Source of the DNA: Ziziphus jujuba
Taxonomy: Eukaryota; Streptophyta; Magnoliopsida; Rosales; Rhamnaceae
Direction: 5' to 3'
Assembly (NCBI RefSeq): GCF_031755915.1
Contig: NC_083387.1
Coordinates: 10,251,001-10,315,000 of the forward strand
DNA length: 64,000 nt
Part shown: positions 35,510-47,589 of the stretch, piece by piece
How positions within the stretch are numbered: the stretch's first letter is position 1
Layout of the letters: every line of letters starts with the position of its first letter
Translations under genes and position numbers: made by a program
Notes under the pieces: generated by a model
Told to the model about the DNA's origin: nothing
Seen by the model: the letters and a program-made list of their open reading frames with translations, nothing else
The model's database searches: none

Positions 35510-36330
35510 TCCTTAAGTCAGTTGTGGAGAACGCTTTAAGAGAGAATTATGGGAAAAAAATTGGATACCTAGTATGATCCTTTAATCCCTCTTTATACTC
35601 GCTTCCAATGAGTTTGAAAACCACGTTTTTATCCGTAGTTGCAGTCTTCCCTTAACTTTGCTAAATGTCAAGTTGGCAAGTCAACAATAATTATTACATT
35701 TATCCTGAATATCACAAGCATGTTTACTGTGCTTTTCTTAGGTATGTGTCATTCCTTTCATTTCTGGTAATGGTTTCTCTGAGGGCCCTATTTGGGCCTC
35801 TTTCTTGCATTCGGCTCACATGTGTTTGATCACTTGTTCTGAGAGTTGTTTGGATACATTGGAAAGGTCCGCTGGATCAATAGGGTCACAATAGGCCCAA
35901 GAAGAAAGGCAATGGACGATGGACGGTTGGGTTGGATTGGTTTACTTAAGACGTTATTGTCCAATTGTAAAGACAAAATGTCAAAAAAACTAGAATCATC
36001 CAAAAATTCAAAAATGTCAAAAATAATTAGATTAATTTTTTTAGTATTGCTTTGCGCACAACCGATCAGCAAAAATTCTTTTTAATGATTAAAACAATCT
36101 TTTTTTTCCTTAAGCATTTGGTAAATCATTCAAGAGAAAATTATGGTGTCGTTTTTTAGGCAAAGGGATTTTAAAAAGCAATTTGGTTATGTACTAAAAA
36201 AAATATTATTATTTGTCATCACAAGAATATTAAGTTGTCAATTATTAATTATTGATTGAAAGCATTAATTTAAAATATTTTTTTATCAGTTTCTACTAAA
36301 AACTTATATGGAAAAGTGAAGTTATAACGT
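35510..36330. other. intergenic, no gene seen
   Basis: Right flank of the MULE. Short open frames at 35830-36085 on both strands have no motif and are not called. Confidence 0.6.
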
Positions 36331-36680
36331 AAACCCCTTCTCAACTCTCCAGTGTGACATTTCCTTTGTGCAAATTATCTTGTTTAGATTTCACGGACAA
36401 AAACAGTCACATCTAAGTAGGAAGTGATTTCTATTATTAATGCATTGTGTGCTCTGTGCCTAACAAAGGTCCATCACCAAGACCTAGAAGAGTAGTCATC
36501 TTTTATGTATCTAGCCATCAAGCTTCTTTTCTTGTTTGTTTATGATGTTTGTGGGGGTCAAGCTCCTTGGAATGTAAATCACGTGTACCTGGTGGTGTGA
36601 ACTTGGCATTTCAAACATGCATGCACTGCTTGATCAACCCAAGTGTTCCTACAAAATATATTGGTTTCAAATCTCCTCCC
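36331..36680 (+). pseudogene. BURP-gene 3' end relic (last ~25 codons plus 3' UTR)
   Basis: The DNA matches the intact BURP gene at about 53300-53620. The coding part reads NSPV, stop, HFL-ANYLV, stop, then TKTVT and the end. In the intact gene these positions are VCHFLPANHLVW: here the fourth BURP Cys codon TGC is TGA (36355-36357) and the conserved Trp TGG is TAG (36385-36387). A base is also lost just before the stop codon. The downstream 3' UTR match is close, including CACCAAGACCTAG and TTGGAATGTAAATCAC. Nothing upstream of about 36331 matches the gene, so the domain, repeats and first exon are missing. A Copia element is inserted right after it. Confidence 0.85.
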
Positions 36681-36687
36681 CTATTAG

Positions 36688-36925
36688 TGGTTCTCCTGTA
36701 AATATTATAGTTAACTAAATCTCCTACTGTTATTTGCACTGTATATCTTCAACAGGTGTATCATATATCCTTATCACATATTTTTAGGGATTTATATGTA
36801 TTTAAATTATTTAATTTCTTTCATTTGTATTCTTTTACTTATCTGTAACTCGGTATTTAAACCCATTGATCTTAATGAATAATAATGAGTGAGATTTATA
36901 TTTCAAACCTTTTCAAGGTTTTTTA
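36688..36925 (+). repeat. 5' LTR of the 36.7-41.6 kb Copia element
   Basis: It runs from TGGTTCTCCTGTAAATATTA to the base before the primer site TGGCATCAGAGC at 36926. It matches 41381-41605 closely. It ends in TA in place of the usual CA, so the exact edge may be a few bases off. Confidence 0.85.
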
Positions 36926-37070
36926 TGGCATCAGAGCACAAACACTTTAACAAGTTTTTGTTCCACGGCCTCCTCTTCATCTACTTCAACATCTATTTCC
37001 TCTTCTCCTTCACTACCCATTAACAATGTGATAGAACCATCTTTTTCAACAAGACCGCTGGTTGTAATCA

Positions 37071-37892
37071 ATGTAGCGACACAGGTGCCACTCAAACTCA
37101 TGGAAATCACATATTTTCTATGGAAAGTACAATTTGATGTTGTTCTTATTGGCTATGATCTTTATGGTTTCATTGATGGTACGATTCCTTACCCTTAAAT
37201 TACACACTCTGATAAATCTCCAAATCTTGAATATCAATACGGGGTATGACAAGACAAGCTACTACTTGGAGCTATTGTGGCCTCTCTCTCAAGCGATATC
37301 TCCCATCTAGTTGCATCCTGTAAAAGCTCAAGAGAAGAGTGGACCACATTAGCTGTCTCTTTCGCTCGTCCATCACGCTTTCTAGGCTTCAACTTCGTGA
37401 GCGCTTAATTCATCCACAAGGGTCCAAATCTGTCATTGAGTATTTACAAGACATCAAAAGAGCAACTGATGAATATGCACCCCCTAGGAATCCAATTGAT
37501 AATGATGAGGTAATTCTATACATTATCAATGGTCTGTCCCTAAGCTGAAAGACATCTCCGTAGCATTTCACACTCGAGATTCTTTTATTCCTTTTGTGAA
37601 ATTATATGAACAACTGGTAGAACATGCCACATGCCTGCGTCGGTCTGAGTCACAAATTGACGGCACCTCCATCATAGCCAACATGGCAAAACGTACAAGA
37701 AAGCAACCAATAAAGAATTATTTATTTGGTACCAAACAAACCATACAATTTTCTGGCTCTACCACCAATCCAAGCCAAAATCTATCAGGTCACACCACTA
37801 AATTTAGAAGACCCAGTAATTATGGAGGAAAATTTCAACTATGTGACCAACAGGGAAATTTGGCAAAATATTGTCCTTCTTTTTGTCCATAG
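37071..37892 (+). pseudogene. Copia gag remnant
   Basis: Three overlapping out-of-frame pieces carry the UBN2/gag core (EEWTTLAVSFARPSRF, RLQLRERLIHPQGSKSVIEY, NDEVILYIINGLS) and a degraded CCHC knuckle. Stops are present near 37197 and 37546. Confidence 0.85.
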
Positions 37893-38589
37893 TGGTAGCA
37901 CATCTCACAGCACCAGCAATACAATTCCAAACTGCCACCTCCACAAGCATGTCTATTCTTGAACTCCTTCAAATTATGGTCTTCTTCCTAGGCCATCTCC
38001 CTCCCAAAATTGGCTGCTTGACTATGGTGCCTCTTACCATGTTGCAAATGACTTACAGAATTTGGCCATTCACTCTGAATACGACAGCATTGATGAAATT
38101 GCTGTGGGAAATGGTAATAAGCTTCCTATTACATATATAAGCACATCTCATTTACTCATTCCAAATAAATTTTTTTTACTACAAGATGTCCTGTGTCTTC
38201 CTACAATGACAAAGAATTTACTTTCAATTACCAAATTGTGTGAAATTAACAATGTTTCTGTGGAATTCTCAGCAAATTGTTTTTTAGTGAAGGATTTACG
38301 GACCGAAATAGTACCTCTCAAAGGACAGCATAAGGGTGGAACCTATCAGTGGCCATCCTCGATGTCTTCCTTGCTCCATCTCCACAACCCTTTTCAATCT
38401 TTCTGCTTCACTTCAACTGTGGCATCACCGTTTAGGATATCAATCCAATAGGACCCTTCATCACTTAGTGTCTTCTTAAGCCTTGTTTGTTTCTTCTTTT
38501 AATAAGTTTTACTGCAACACTTGTTTATGTAATAAGTCTCATAATTTACCTTTTGGAATTTCTTCTATGTCAAGTTCAAAGCCTCTTCA

Positions 38590-39116
38590 ATTATTGTACT
38601 CGAATGTTTAGGGTCAGACCTCTATTTGTTTTTATGATGGATTAAAATATTATGTATTGTTTGTAGGTCATTTTGCACGATACACATGGTCATTTCCAAT
38701 TAATTTCAAATCTAAGGTTTCGTCTGTCTTCATTAAATTTAAAAACATTGTGGAAAAATATTTTCAAACCCCAATTATTTCAATATATTCTGATAATGGT
38801 GCAGAGTTTCTTAAATTAAAATAATTTTTTGCTACACATGGCTTTACTCACTTTCTCACTACTTCACATACACCAGAATGAAATGGTTTTGCAAATTGTA
38901 GACATAGACGCATTAGGGAACTTGGCATGTCTCTTCTCACTCAAGTTGGTTTACCAAGTAAATTCTAGACTTATGCTTTCACCACTGCAATCTATGTCAT
39001 TAATAGACTCCCGTTACCTACACTTCAAAATATATCTCCTTTTGAGAAATTATTTCATAAACCACCCAATTATGCTCGTCTTAAAGCTTTTAGGTTTCTT
39101 TGATTTCCCTGGCTAA
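38590..39116 (+). pseudogene. Copia integrase remnant
   Basis: KYYVLFVGHFARYTWSFPIN, then SIYSDNGAEFLK, a stop, FFATHGFTHFLTTSHTPE, a stop, NGFANCRHRRIRELGMSLL and INRLPLPTLQNISPFEKLFH. The first catalytic Asp (normally in VDDFSRYTW-type sequence) is replaced by Gly-His. Confidence 0.85.
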
Positions 39117-39819
39117 AACCTTGTACAAAATCATAAACTAGAGTCTCCATCTCGACCTTGTATATTTATTGGTTACTTACCAAATCAAAATGGGTACCGT
39201 TGTTTTAATTTACTAAAGGATAGAATTTTTATATCTAGATATGTTAGGTTCATAGAGTCTATCTTCCCATACTCTTCCTTATCTACCACATCAGCAAGTC
39301 CCACCAAACCTAACCATACCACCGATCCTATCCCATCTCTGTCTTCTCATCATTTAATTCCATTGCTACTACACTTCTCCTCTAACCTAAACACTACTCA
39401 TCCAAATCAAATAGAAGTACCTACCACTCCTCCAATTTCCTCACCATACAAGTCTCTCACCCTCCACTCTTCAAGGTGAAACTATGGGCTCCACTTCTTA
39501 TGCATCCTCAGAAGACTGTACAGTTCGTGGTTATGACGTCTCTTCATATGAAACACCAGCAAATAAAGCTGTTTGCTCCCATGACACAATTTCTTGTGCA
39601 TGTGAACCACCACCAAATAAAGTTGTTTGCTCCGATGAAACAACTTTCAATGCATGTGAACCACCCCAACATCATGCTATTCGCTCCCTTGAAACACCTT
39701 CTTGTGCACCACTTAACCCTCCACCATCTCTGTCCTCATCTCCCACCCTTCACCAACCCACTCATAGCATCCCATGTGAACCACATCATTAAATTTAATT
39801 TTCAAACCAAAAAAGCTCC

Positions 39820-40674
39820 ATGATTTCTTTGTTGCTACCCACGCCTCCAATGGGTTCGTTCCTGAACCAAGAACGGCAGCTCAAGCTCTTCAGTCCCATG
39901 AATGGTGTACTATTATGTCCATTGAATTTGATGCTCTCTTATGCAATGGCATATGGGATCTTGTTCCACCCTCTACTGCTAAGAATGTTGTTGGTTGTAA
40001 ATGGGTTTTTTTGCATTAAATGGAATCCCGATGGCTCTATCAATAAATACAAAGTTCGTCTTCTGACAAAAGGTTTTCATCAACATCCTAGCGTTGATTA
40101 TTTCAAGACCTTCAGCCTAGTCGTCAAGCCAGCAACAGTTCGACTTGTTCTTAGTATTGTCTTATCTAAAAATTGGCCTATTAAGCAATTGGATATTAAC
40201 AATGGCACTCTACATGAAGAAGTTTATATGACCCAACCTTCTGGCTTCGTTGATGCACCCAAACCATCTCATGTATGCAAACTCCAGAAAGCCATATATG
40301 GTTTAAAACAAGCACGTAGAGCTTGGTATGATGAATTGAAGGCTTTTCTTCTCTCTTTCGGCTTTATCAGGTCTCATTCGAATGCCTCCTTGTTCATATA
40401 TAGTAAGAATGATCATCTTCTCTACCTTTTGGTTTATGTAGATGACATTACTTTTACCGGCAACAACTCCTCCATTTTGGATTGGTTTGTCACATCTCTA
40501 TCAACAAGGTTCTCTTTAAACGACTTAGGAGATTCAAACTACTTTCTGGGTATTGAAGTACTGCCTAGTAAACTAGGTCTATGCCTTAGTCAACGGAAAT
40601 ACATTCTTGATCTCTTAGAGAAAACCAACATGGCTGCGGTAAAGACTATGGCATCCTTCATGTCTGCAACCTAA
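39820..40674 (+). pseudogene. Copia reverse transcriptase
   Basis: The longest open piece of this element, 284 codons. It contains NVVGCKWVF-like sequence (frameshifted start), KGFHQHPSVDYFKTFSLVVK, QLDINNGTLHEEVYMTQPSG, AIYGLKQARRAWYDEL and the catalytic YVDDITFTG. The usual DVNNAFLHG reads DINNGTLHE. It stops within the linker before RNase H. Confidence 0.9.
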
Positions 40675-41380
40675 TCTCTCACTCTCTTTGGTGGGTCCAA
40701 ATCCACAAATGCAAAACAATATCATCAAGTGGTCAGAAGTCTTCAATATTTATCACTCACAAAGCCAGATATTCATTTCACAGCAAACAAGCTCTCTTAA
40801 TTTATGCATTGCCCAACTAAGACTCATTGGACATCTATCAAGTGAGTACTTCGCTACTTAAAAGGAACCAGCTCATATGGATTATTCTTGAGTTGCAACA
40901 CTTTTCATTCTCTTCATGCTTACTCCGACGCTAACTGGGCTATCAACCGAGATGATCGAAGTCCACTACTATCTATCTTGTATTTTTAGGTGGCAATCCT
41001 ATTTCTTGATCCTTCAAAAAGTAAAGGTCCGTCTCACATTCATCCACTGAAGCGGAGTATAGAGCTGTGGCAAACACAACATCTAAGTTATGGTGGTTGC
41101 TTTCTCTTTTACAAGAACTTAAAGTTTGTCTTCCAAATCCTCCAACTCTATACTGCGATAATATTAGTACAACACATTTTTATGCTAATCCAATATTCCA
41201 TTCCAAAATGAAACGCGTCGGAGTTGACTTTCATTTTGCTCGAGAAAGAGTTGTCATCGGTTTGCTTTGAGATCAACTTGCTTATGGTCTTACAAAACCC
41301 CTACCTCGACATAAACTTGAGTTTTTGCAAACCAAACTTGGTTTTCTTACTAGACGGACAAGTTTGAGGGGGTATATTGG

Positions 41381-41605
41381 TGGTTATCCTGTAAATATTA
41401 TAGTTAACTAAATCTCCTACTGTTACTTGTATTGTATATCTTTAACATGTGTATCATATATCCTTATCACATATTTTTAGGGATTTATATGCATTTAAAT
41501 TATTTAGTTTCTTCCATTTGTATAAGTGAGTATTTAAAACCATTGATCTTAATTATGAATCATAATGGGTGAGATTTATTTTTCAAACCTTTTCAAGTTT
41601 TTTTA
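41381..41605 (+). repeat. 3' LTR of the 36.7-41.6 kb Copia element
   Basis: Starts TGGTTATCCTGTAAATATTA right after the polypurine tract and ends in TTTTTTTA. Compared with the 5' LTR it has substitutions and a deletion of about 20 bases near 41522. The LTRs have clearly diverged, so the insertion is not recent. Confidence 0.85.
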
Positions 41606-41635
41606 CCACCCAAAAAAAAAAATATATATATATAT

Positions 41636-42560
41636 ATATATAAGAGTAATTCTACATTCAAAAAAAATGATAAAAATACCAATAATGTGCCATTATATGC
41701 CATCGATTATTATCACTAGACCAAAAAAAAAAAGAAAAAATGATACCCTTCCATGTTGGGAGATTACCTTATAATGAAAACCGCAAGCTAGGAAAGAAAA
41801 GAAATAAAAAAAAAAAAAAAAAATTCCCAAGGATGGATGCTTGCACACTATTTTTTTGGTGGAAGTATAAAATAATGTATAACCTCAACTTTAATTTGCA
41901 AATAAGAACTATACCTAACAATATATGTTAAGCCTCACTTAAATAACATACAAGCTGAGTTTCGGAGTAGAGTACAAGGCCTAATCGAATAACAGTTTCA
42001 AGACATGCATTTCTGTTTTCCACAAAGTTGTCCAAATTCATTTTCCAATTAGATACCAAAATTGAGGTTAATCACAATAGAGTGTCTGCTTAGTCATGTT
42101 CTTAAATAAGTCAAAGATGACAAAATTTCAAATATTACAGAAAAATGTCCAAGTTGTCTTCATTAACACATAATTTTTTTCTGAATGAATGATTGTTTTT
42201 ATATTGTCAAACGAAAGAAGATAATGATTTAACAAACATGGTGCAATCTATAGATTTTTCTCTTTCATTTTCCCCTGAAATGGGTGGTTTTTGTTGTTAC
42301 GGTGGCCTCCGTATTAATAAATCATTTACCTATTAAAACAAGAGTACATAAAAGTTGAAATCAGGTTTATGAATAATTCAAACTCTGATCTTATTTTGTA
42401 ATTCATCCATGGTGTAAAAGCAATTGATGGGCCAAGTATATATATATAGATAAAGCTAGGAACGAAGTTTTACAATGAAAATTGAATTAATATTCACTTT
42501 ACTATTAAAAGAAGAAATGAAAATAATGTATCAGCAGGGAAAACATATTCTTTCGAGGCT
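41636..42560 (+). repeat. duplicated BURP/NUS1 intergenic block, right part
   Basis: This resumes the similarity to the intact locus: it matches about 53660-54430 (landmarks AGAGTAATTCTACATTC, ACCAATAATGT, CACAAAGTTGTC, AATTCAAACTC, GTGTAAAAGCAATTG). The matching part at 54.2-54.4 kb is the 3' end of the NUS1 gene, so this copy carries its 3' flank but no clear coding exon. Similarity ends near 42550. Confidence 0.85.
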
Positions 42561-44700
42561 TCCAGCTGCAAGCATAAAGTCACTAGGCCGCTTGGGCCCT
42601 CTGAAAGATTTCTTTTCAATTCTCTAAAATTAGGCCTCCAAAGACCCAAAGTCATCGGCCCTCCTTGCCTTCCGAATATGTGAAGCCTATTTCAATAGGG
42701 ATTACATCCGATTTACATATTGGAGATCCCAAAAAATATAATAATAATAAAAATTTAAAATATAAAAACAGAACCATAGGAGCACAAACAGACATATATA
42801 TATATATATATATATATATAAATGTAGTCAGCATAATTTGGGCTCCATGGCATTGCCCACTAGAAGATTGTTATTATATATATACTCCTTCTCTTAATAA
42901 ATGTTTTAATGAGAAATTAATAAAGATTTGCATTATTAACCATTAGATTAATTTAAAAGTTAAAATCTAAAAATGTAATATTATATTATATTATTCTAAT
43001 AGCATATTAAAATTCTAAAATAACAAAATAAACGTTATTAAAACTCATATAAATTACAAATGCATTTGTAAATCTCAACATTTCAAACGATTTAAAGATT
43101 ACTAAGGAGATTTTGGAGTTTTTCCATCAAGATATTCTTAATGTGAGAATTTATATACAAGATCATATTAAATTAGCTTGATGATTTTAGCATTAAGTTT
43201 TTTATAAATACTTAATCGCTTCAAATACTGAGATTTAAAATTAAATAAATGGTCTAATAAGGATTTAATTACATGTAAAACCTTATTTGAAAAAACATGA
43301 ATCATGCAAGGTTCTAATGATGCATAAATAAAGTTTTAAATCTTAGCATTTCAATTTTGAAATATCAGCTCTTGACGGAATCCAATTACTTCTAAAGGAA
43401 GATCGAACACTAAATCCATATGTTAACATGATATGAACATGGTTGTATATATATATATATATATATATATACAAATGGTAAGTTTAAAATTCAACAATTG
43501 TGAATCTATTTAATTAGACCAAATCTATTTTTTAAAATTAAATCTATGAATTTGATTGCATAGATATTTAATATAATAGTATTAGGCCAACATAGTTAAA
43601 AACGAATTATGTATATGAGATTTAAGGATATCTTCACTTTTTTAAATTAAGGATAAATGAGTTTTATTATTCAAATAATATGTGGGTTTTATTATTCAAA
43701 TAATATGTAATATGACAGTTTTGAATGATGAAATGCACTTAGTTATCTTTATTTGAACCCAACTATATATATATATATATATGTATTTAGCTTACATCAA
43801 ATCAATCTAATGATCTTAAGATCAAGTCTTCATTTATTTGCCATCAAATCACTTCAATATTAAAAATATAAAGAACAATTAATAATCAAATATAGATTTA
43901 ATTACATCTTAAAATCTTATTTAGAAGAAGTTAATAATATCAAGATCTGGTGAATCATAGATGAATTTTAACTCTTAAAACAACTAATGGTTAATAAAAA
44001 AAGTCCCAATTATAAACAATTATATCAACCTGATCTAAGCTTAATCATATATATGTTATTCTATAAAATTCATCTTGACCACTTTTTGGTGGTGTAAACG
44101 CCCATCAGGATTGCTTAATTTTGCAGTTTAATTATTTTGTTGTTACAAAGTGCCAAAAATAAAAATAGTTACAATAATTTATATTCTAAAGGAACATGGT
44201 ATATGCATCAAACATTTACAACCTTGTAATGTGAATGTAGAAGGTTTACCACTAGACAAACTTCACTTGATAGTTAAGCATTTAAAATAAATGCTTTTAA
44301 AATATAAATAAGAATGTAAAAAAGAATGAAAATAAGAGTATAAGAAAGAATGAAGAATCGCATGTCATTGTGCCACGAGTTATAATATATCTTCTAAATT
44401 TTAAAAAAAAAAAAGAAAAAGCTTATCTTTTTTCATCTTTAACTGTTGAATTATAATTGGCCATAACTGAGGCAAAATAGCAGTGGTATTTTTTTTTTTT
44501 TTTCTTTGGTCGATATTAGTGAGAGTATTGAACTAATAATTGCTCACATTTTTTGTGAGGATTAAAAAATTTTGTGGCTGATGACATTATTCTCCCTACA
44601 TAACCATGACTGAGAGAGAGAGAAATGGAGTAAAAGAGAGCAGAAAAATAGATGAACGAACGGCATGAAACGAAGAAGACAGCAAATGCTGCTAACATGA
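42561..44700. other. AT-rich intergenic, no gene seen
   Basis: Contains (TA)n runs at 42794, 43447 and 43764 and no supported coding frame. Confidence 0.6.
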
Positions 44701-45640
44701 ATTAATATACACGTGTTAATTAAGGAGGGACAGTAGTACTAAGTTGTCAGTACTCCTGGAGTACTTAACAAAAGCACTTTTCCTAGAACTTGAAGAAAAC
44801 TACGTATCCTTTAGCCTATCATTTTCGGACTTACAAAATTTAATTAAAGCCCACATTAATATAAAATATATATATATATATATATATAATTGTTGCGTGC
44901 TCTGTACGTTGCTTGGCAAAAGCATGCTAGACACGTTATAAAGGAGACTTTTCACAGTTCTTACCAAAAAAGAGAAAAAAAAAAAATTGATACAATTGCA
45001 TTGTGTTTTTAGTAGAATATATATACGTATATATACACATATCTTGATGTAATAAATTTTCCATTTATTATGAGACGTGTAAGCTTCATGTTTGTAATTC
45101 CTCCAGTGAATCTAGTTATTTCCCATATCTTTGATTTAAAACCTTGGAGCATGGTTGACTTTATTATTTTATGGGTTTGGTGGATTTTTTTGCTTTTTGT
45201 GCCTGGTTGTGTGGAGGTATTCTGTTGTTCTGTTGATGATTTTGCGGTAATCTATAAAAGCTATTTTTATTTATTTTGTTTTGTTATTTTTAATTCCTAG
45301 AACATCATTCTATAGTTAAAAAATATTTTATACTGCTTTGGAAATTGCAGATTAAGAACTTCAACTCCACCTATAGATAAGGTTGAAGTTGGGAAATTAA
45401 TGTTAATTAGTTAACAAAGACTTGATTTTTTTTTTAATTGGGTCAAGATCTATTATAAAAACTAACAAAGCAACAATGAATAAAATGAATTCACCAGAAT
45501 ATTTAAATCGTATCTTCATCTAAATAAATGATGTTAATACTTTTAAAAGCCATTATACACTCGAAAGATTACATAATTTGCGGGTTTGAAACTTCTTAGT
45601 GTGTAAGACTGTATTTTATTAAATGGTTGTTTTGATGTAA
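44701..45640 (+). repeat. direct duplication, copy 1 (partner 47590-48570)
   Basis: Starts with ATTAATATACACGTGTTAAT and AAGGAGGGACAG, includes CACTTTTCCTAGAACTTGAAG, a (TA)n run, ATGAGACGTGTAAGCTTCAT, GGTATTCTGTTGTTCTGTTG and TTGGAAATTGCAGATTAAGA. The second copy follows about 2.9 kb away in the same orientation with many small differences. The open frame at 45070-45300 is not kept in the second copy, so it is not called as a gene. Confidence 0.85.
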
Positions 45641-46702
45641 AAACATATTATATTAAAAATATAATTAAGAAATTCAGTAATAAACAATTAATAATTTTCT
45701 AACTTTGAAAACATTAATTATATTTTTGAAACTATTATTGCGTGCATCAGTAGATTAATAAAATGATTTTCCATTTCTTTTTTAGAGATGACTTTACATG
45801 TAAAAGAAAAGGAAAAAAAAAACACCAAAAACAAGAAAAAAAAAAAAAAAAAAAGGGTTAATTGCTTATTTGTACTCTAAAATTTTAGGATTATCCAAAT
45901 CGAATCCTGAATTTTGAAATTTTTTGAATTAAATTTTAAATTTTCAAACTTGTTGCAAATTAATCTAATTACTAAGAGTGTTAATTTTACCTTTATATGA
46001 TGCCAATATTCATTTTTAGCAAAACAATTTGAAAAAAATTGAGAAAAAATTTTATTTTTTATTTTATATTTATGGTTTTTTATTTAGAAAGTCCTATCCA
46101 TTTTAATTTTATTTAAATTAAAATTTCAAGAAATTAAATGTTTTAGGATCTAAAATTAGACCAATAAAATTGAAATTTCTAGTCTAATAAAAAAAATTAT
46201 TAAACCAAATAATTTTATTAATAAAACTTTTTAATGCCTATGCCTTAAAAAAAATTAGATTAAAATTACAAAAAATAAAAATTAGACAAAAATAAAAATA
46301 AAACTAAAATTTAAATTTTTGCTCTAGTAAAATTTTTTTTATTAGATCAAAAATTAAATAAAATAATTTTTGACCAAAAATTTATAATAACGTTTTATGA
46401 ACAAACCATAAAATAAAAATTAGATAAAAAATTAAAAATAAATCTTAATTTTTATGCCTTTTTTATTGTGCTCTAATATAAAAAATTAAAAATATATTTA
46501 ATAGTACTGATTTTATTTTATTTATTTTTATTTTTATTTTTATTTGATCTAATAATTAATTTTATTATTTTTAGATCTTAATTTTTTTTTTAACTAAAAG
46601 TGATTTATTTTATTTCTAATTTTTCTATGATCGTTTATTCATTATAAAATCCAATAATTCGTAAATGAGCGTAGGTAAATCTACTGTTTTTTTTTTCTTC
46701 TT
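45641..46702. other. AT-rich intergenic, no gene seen
   Basis: Poly-A near 45836 and long A/T-only stretches; no supported gene. Confidence 0.6.
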
Positions 46703-47470
46703 ACGGTATGTTTGGATAAACGTAAAGTTAGTGGGAATCTAATTTTCTAGGAAAAGTGATCACTTTCTTTTGTTTGGATACTTATTGTGAAGTAGAAAAG
46801 TGTGGACCCAGGGAATTAGATTCTCATTCATGTAGGAAAATTATTCCCATCTATATAAGTGTCATATTAAGAATTCTAGATAAAATAGTTTTAATTTTTT
46901 TTTTAAAATACATATTTATCCTTAATTTATTATACAATATTAAATTTAATTACTTATCAATCCCAACTTTTGCATTACTCACCAAATAGATCAAGAGAAA
47001 GAATAATTTTAAGAAACTAAATCTCGAAAATCAATTTTCCTCTTAATTTTGACATTTTCCAAAAAACTTGTTATGGATGTTTGGATAATGGCAAAGTTAG
47101 TGGAAATTTAAAATTTTCTAAGAAAATAAAATTTTTTCTTATTTTGATAATTTTTAAAAGAAAAAATTTGTAAACCCCAATAGAAAATAAATCTCATAAT
47201 ATAAGAAACTAAAATGGAAAGTGAATTTTTCCAAAAAAAATATCATTTTAAAATTTTATGAGAAATTAGTTTTAAGTATTTTTTTTAATACAATTTTACC
47301 ATTTAATATTAACGCACAAATTTATTTAATTATTTATAAATTTTATTTTCTTTTATAATCAATCAAAAACTATAAAATGAATTCTTAAAAATTCATTTTC
47401 AAAAAACTGAATCCCAAAAAACTAATTATTGAAAATCAATTTATTTCAATATTTTTATTTTTATCAAATA
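46703..47470. repeat. imperfect tandem repeat of a ~370-bp unit
   Basis: The landmark TATGTTTGGATAA..GT..AAAGTTAGTGG at 46707 recurs as ATGTTTGGATAATGGCAAAG at 47077 and is followed in both by AATTTTCTA.GAAAA and later by ATTTTGACATTTTCC / ATTTTGATAATTTTT. It is a diverged duplication of non-coding DNA, possibly a MITE-like sequence. Confidence 0.6.
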
Positions 47471-47589
47471 AGCCATTAGACTAAAAATAAATAAAAAAAA
47501 CCATAAAAATAAAAAATTATTTTTATCTTTTGCCTAATTTTTATTTTTTTATTTTGGACTAATTTTTTATGGTTTGCGCATAAAAATTA

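Larger units (their letters stand above)
36688..41605 (+). mobile_element. Ty1/Copia retrotransposon with two LTRs, coding region decayed
   Basis: A 4.9-kb element bounded by about 230-bp LTRs. The order is primer site (36926), gag (37071-37900: LMEITYFLWKVQFDVVLIGY, LIHPQGSKSVIEYLQDIKRA), a degenerate zinc knuckle (FQLCDQQGNLAKYCPSF), protease region near 38010, integrase (38590-39110: FSDNGAEF-like, NGFANCRHRRIRELGMSL), RT (39950-40674: GFHQHPSVDYFKTFS, AIYGLKQARRAWYDEL, VYVDDITFTG, LGIEVLPSKLGLCLSQRKYI) and RNase H (40700-41330: the Ala-Asp-Ala-Asn-Trp-like segment, FHFARERVV). A polypurine GTTTGAGGGGG precedes the 3' LTR. Many stops and frameshifts. No matching 5-bp flanks were found (ATTAG versus CCACC). 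Confidence 0.9.

Noticed and set aside
39476..39823. His/Leu-rich repeat frame with CEPP-type repeats in the other frame
   Set aside because: It lies in the variable linker between Copia integrase and RT, so it is part of the retroelement.
36683..41610. Target-site duplication around the 36.7-41.6 kb Copia element
   Set aside because: The five bases on each side (ATTAG and CCACC) do not match; the LTR edge may be off or the flank mutated, so I do not claim one.
44516..44698. Minus-strand frame that looks like a signal peptide
   Set aside because: Short, no further exon or domain follows, and hydrophobic frames are common in AT-rich DNA.
45070..45300. 76-codon hydrophobic open frame
   Set aside because: The frame is broken in the second copy of the duplication at 48.0-48.2 kb, so it is not under coding constraint.
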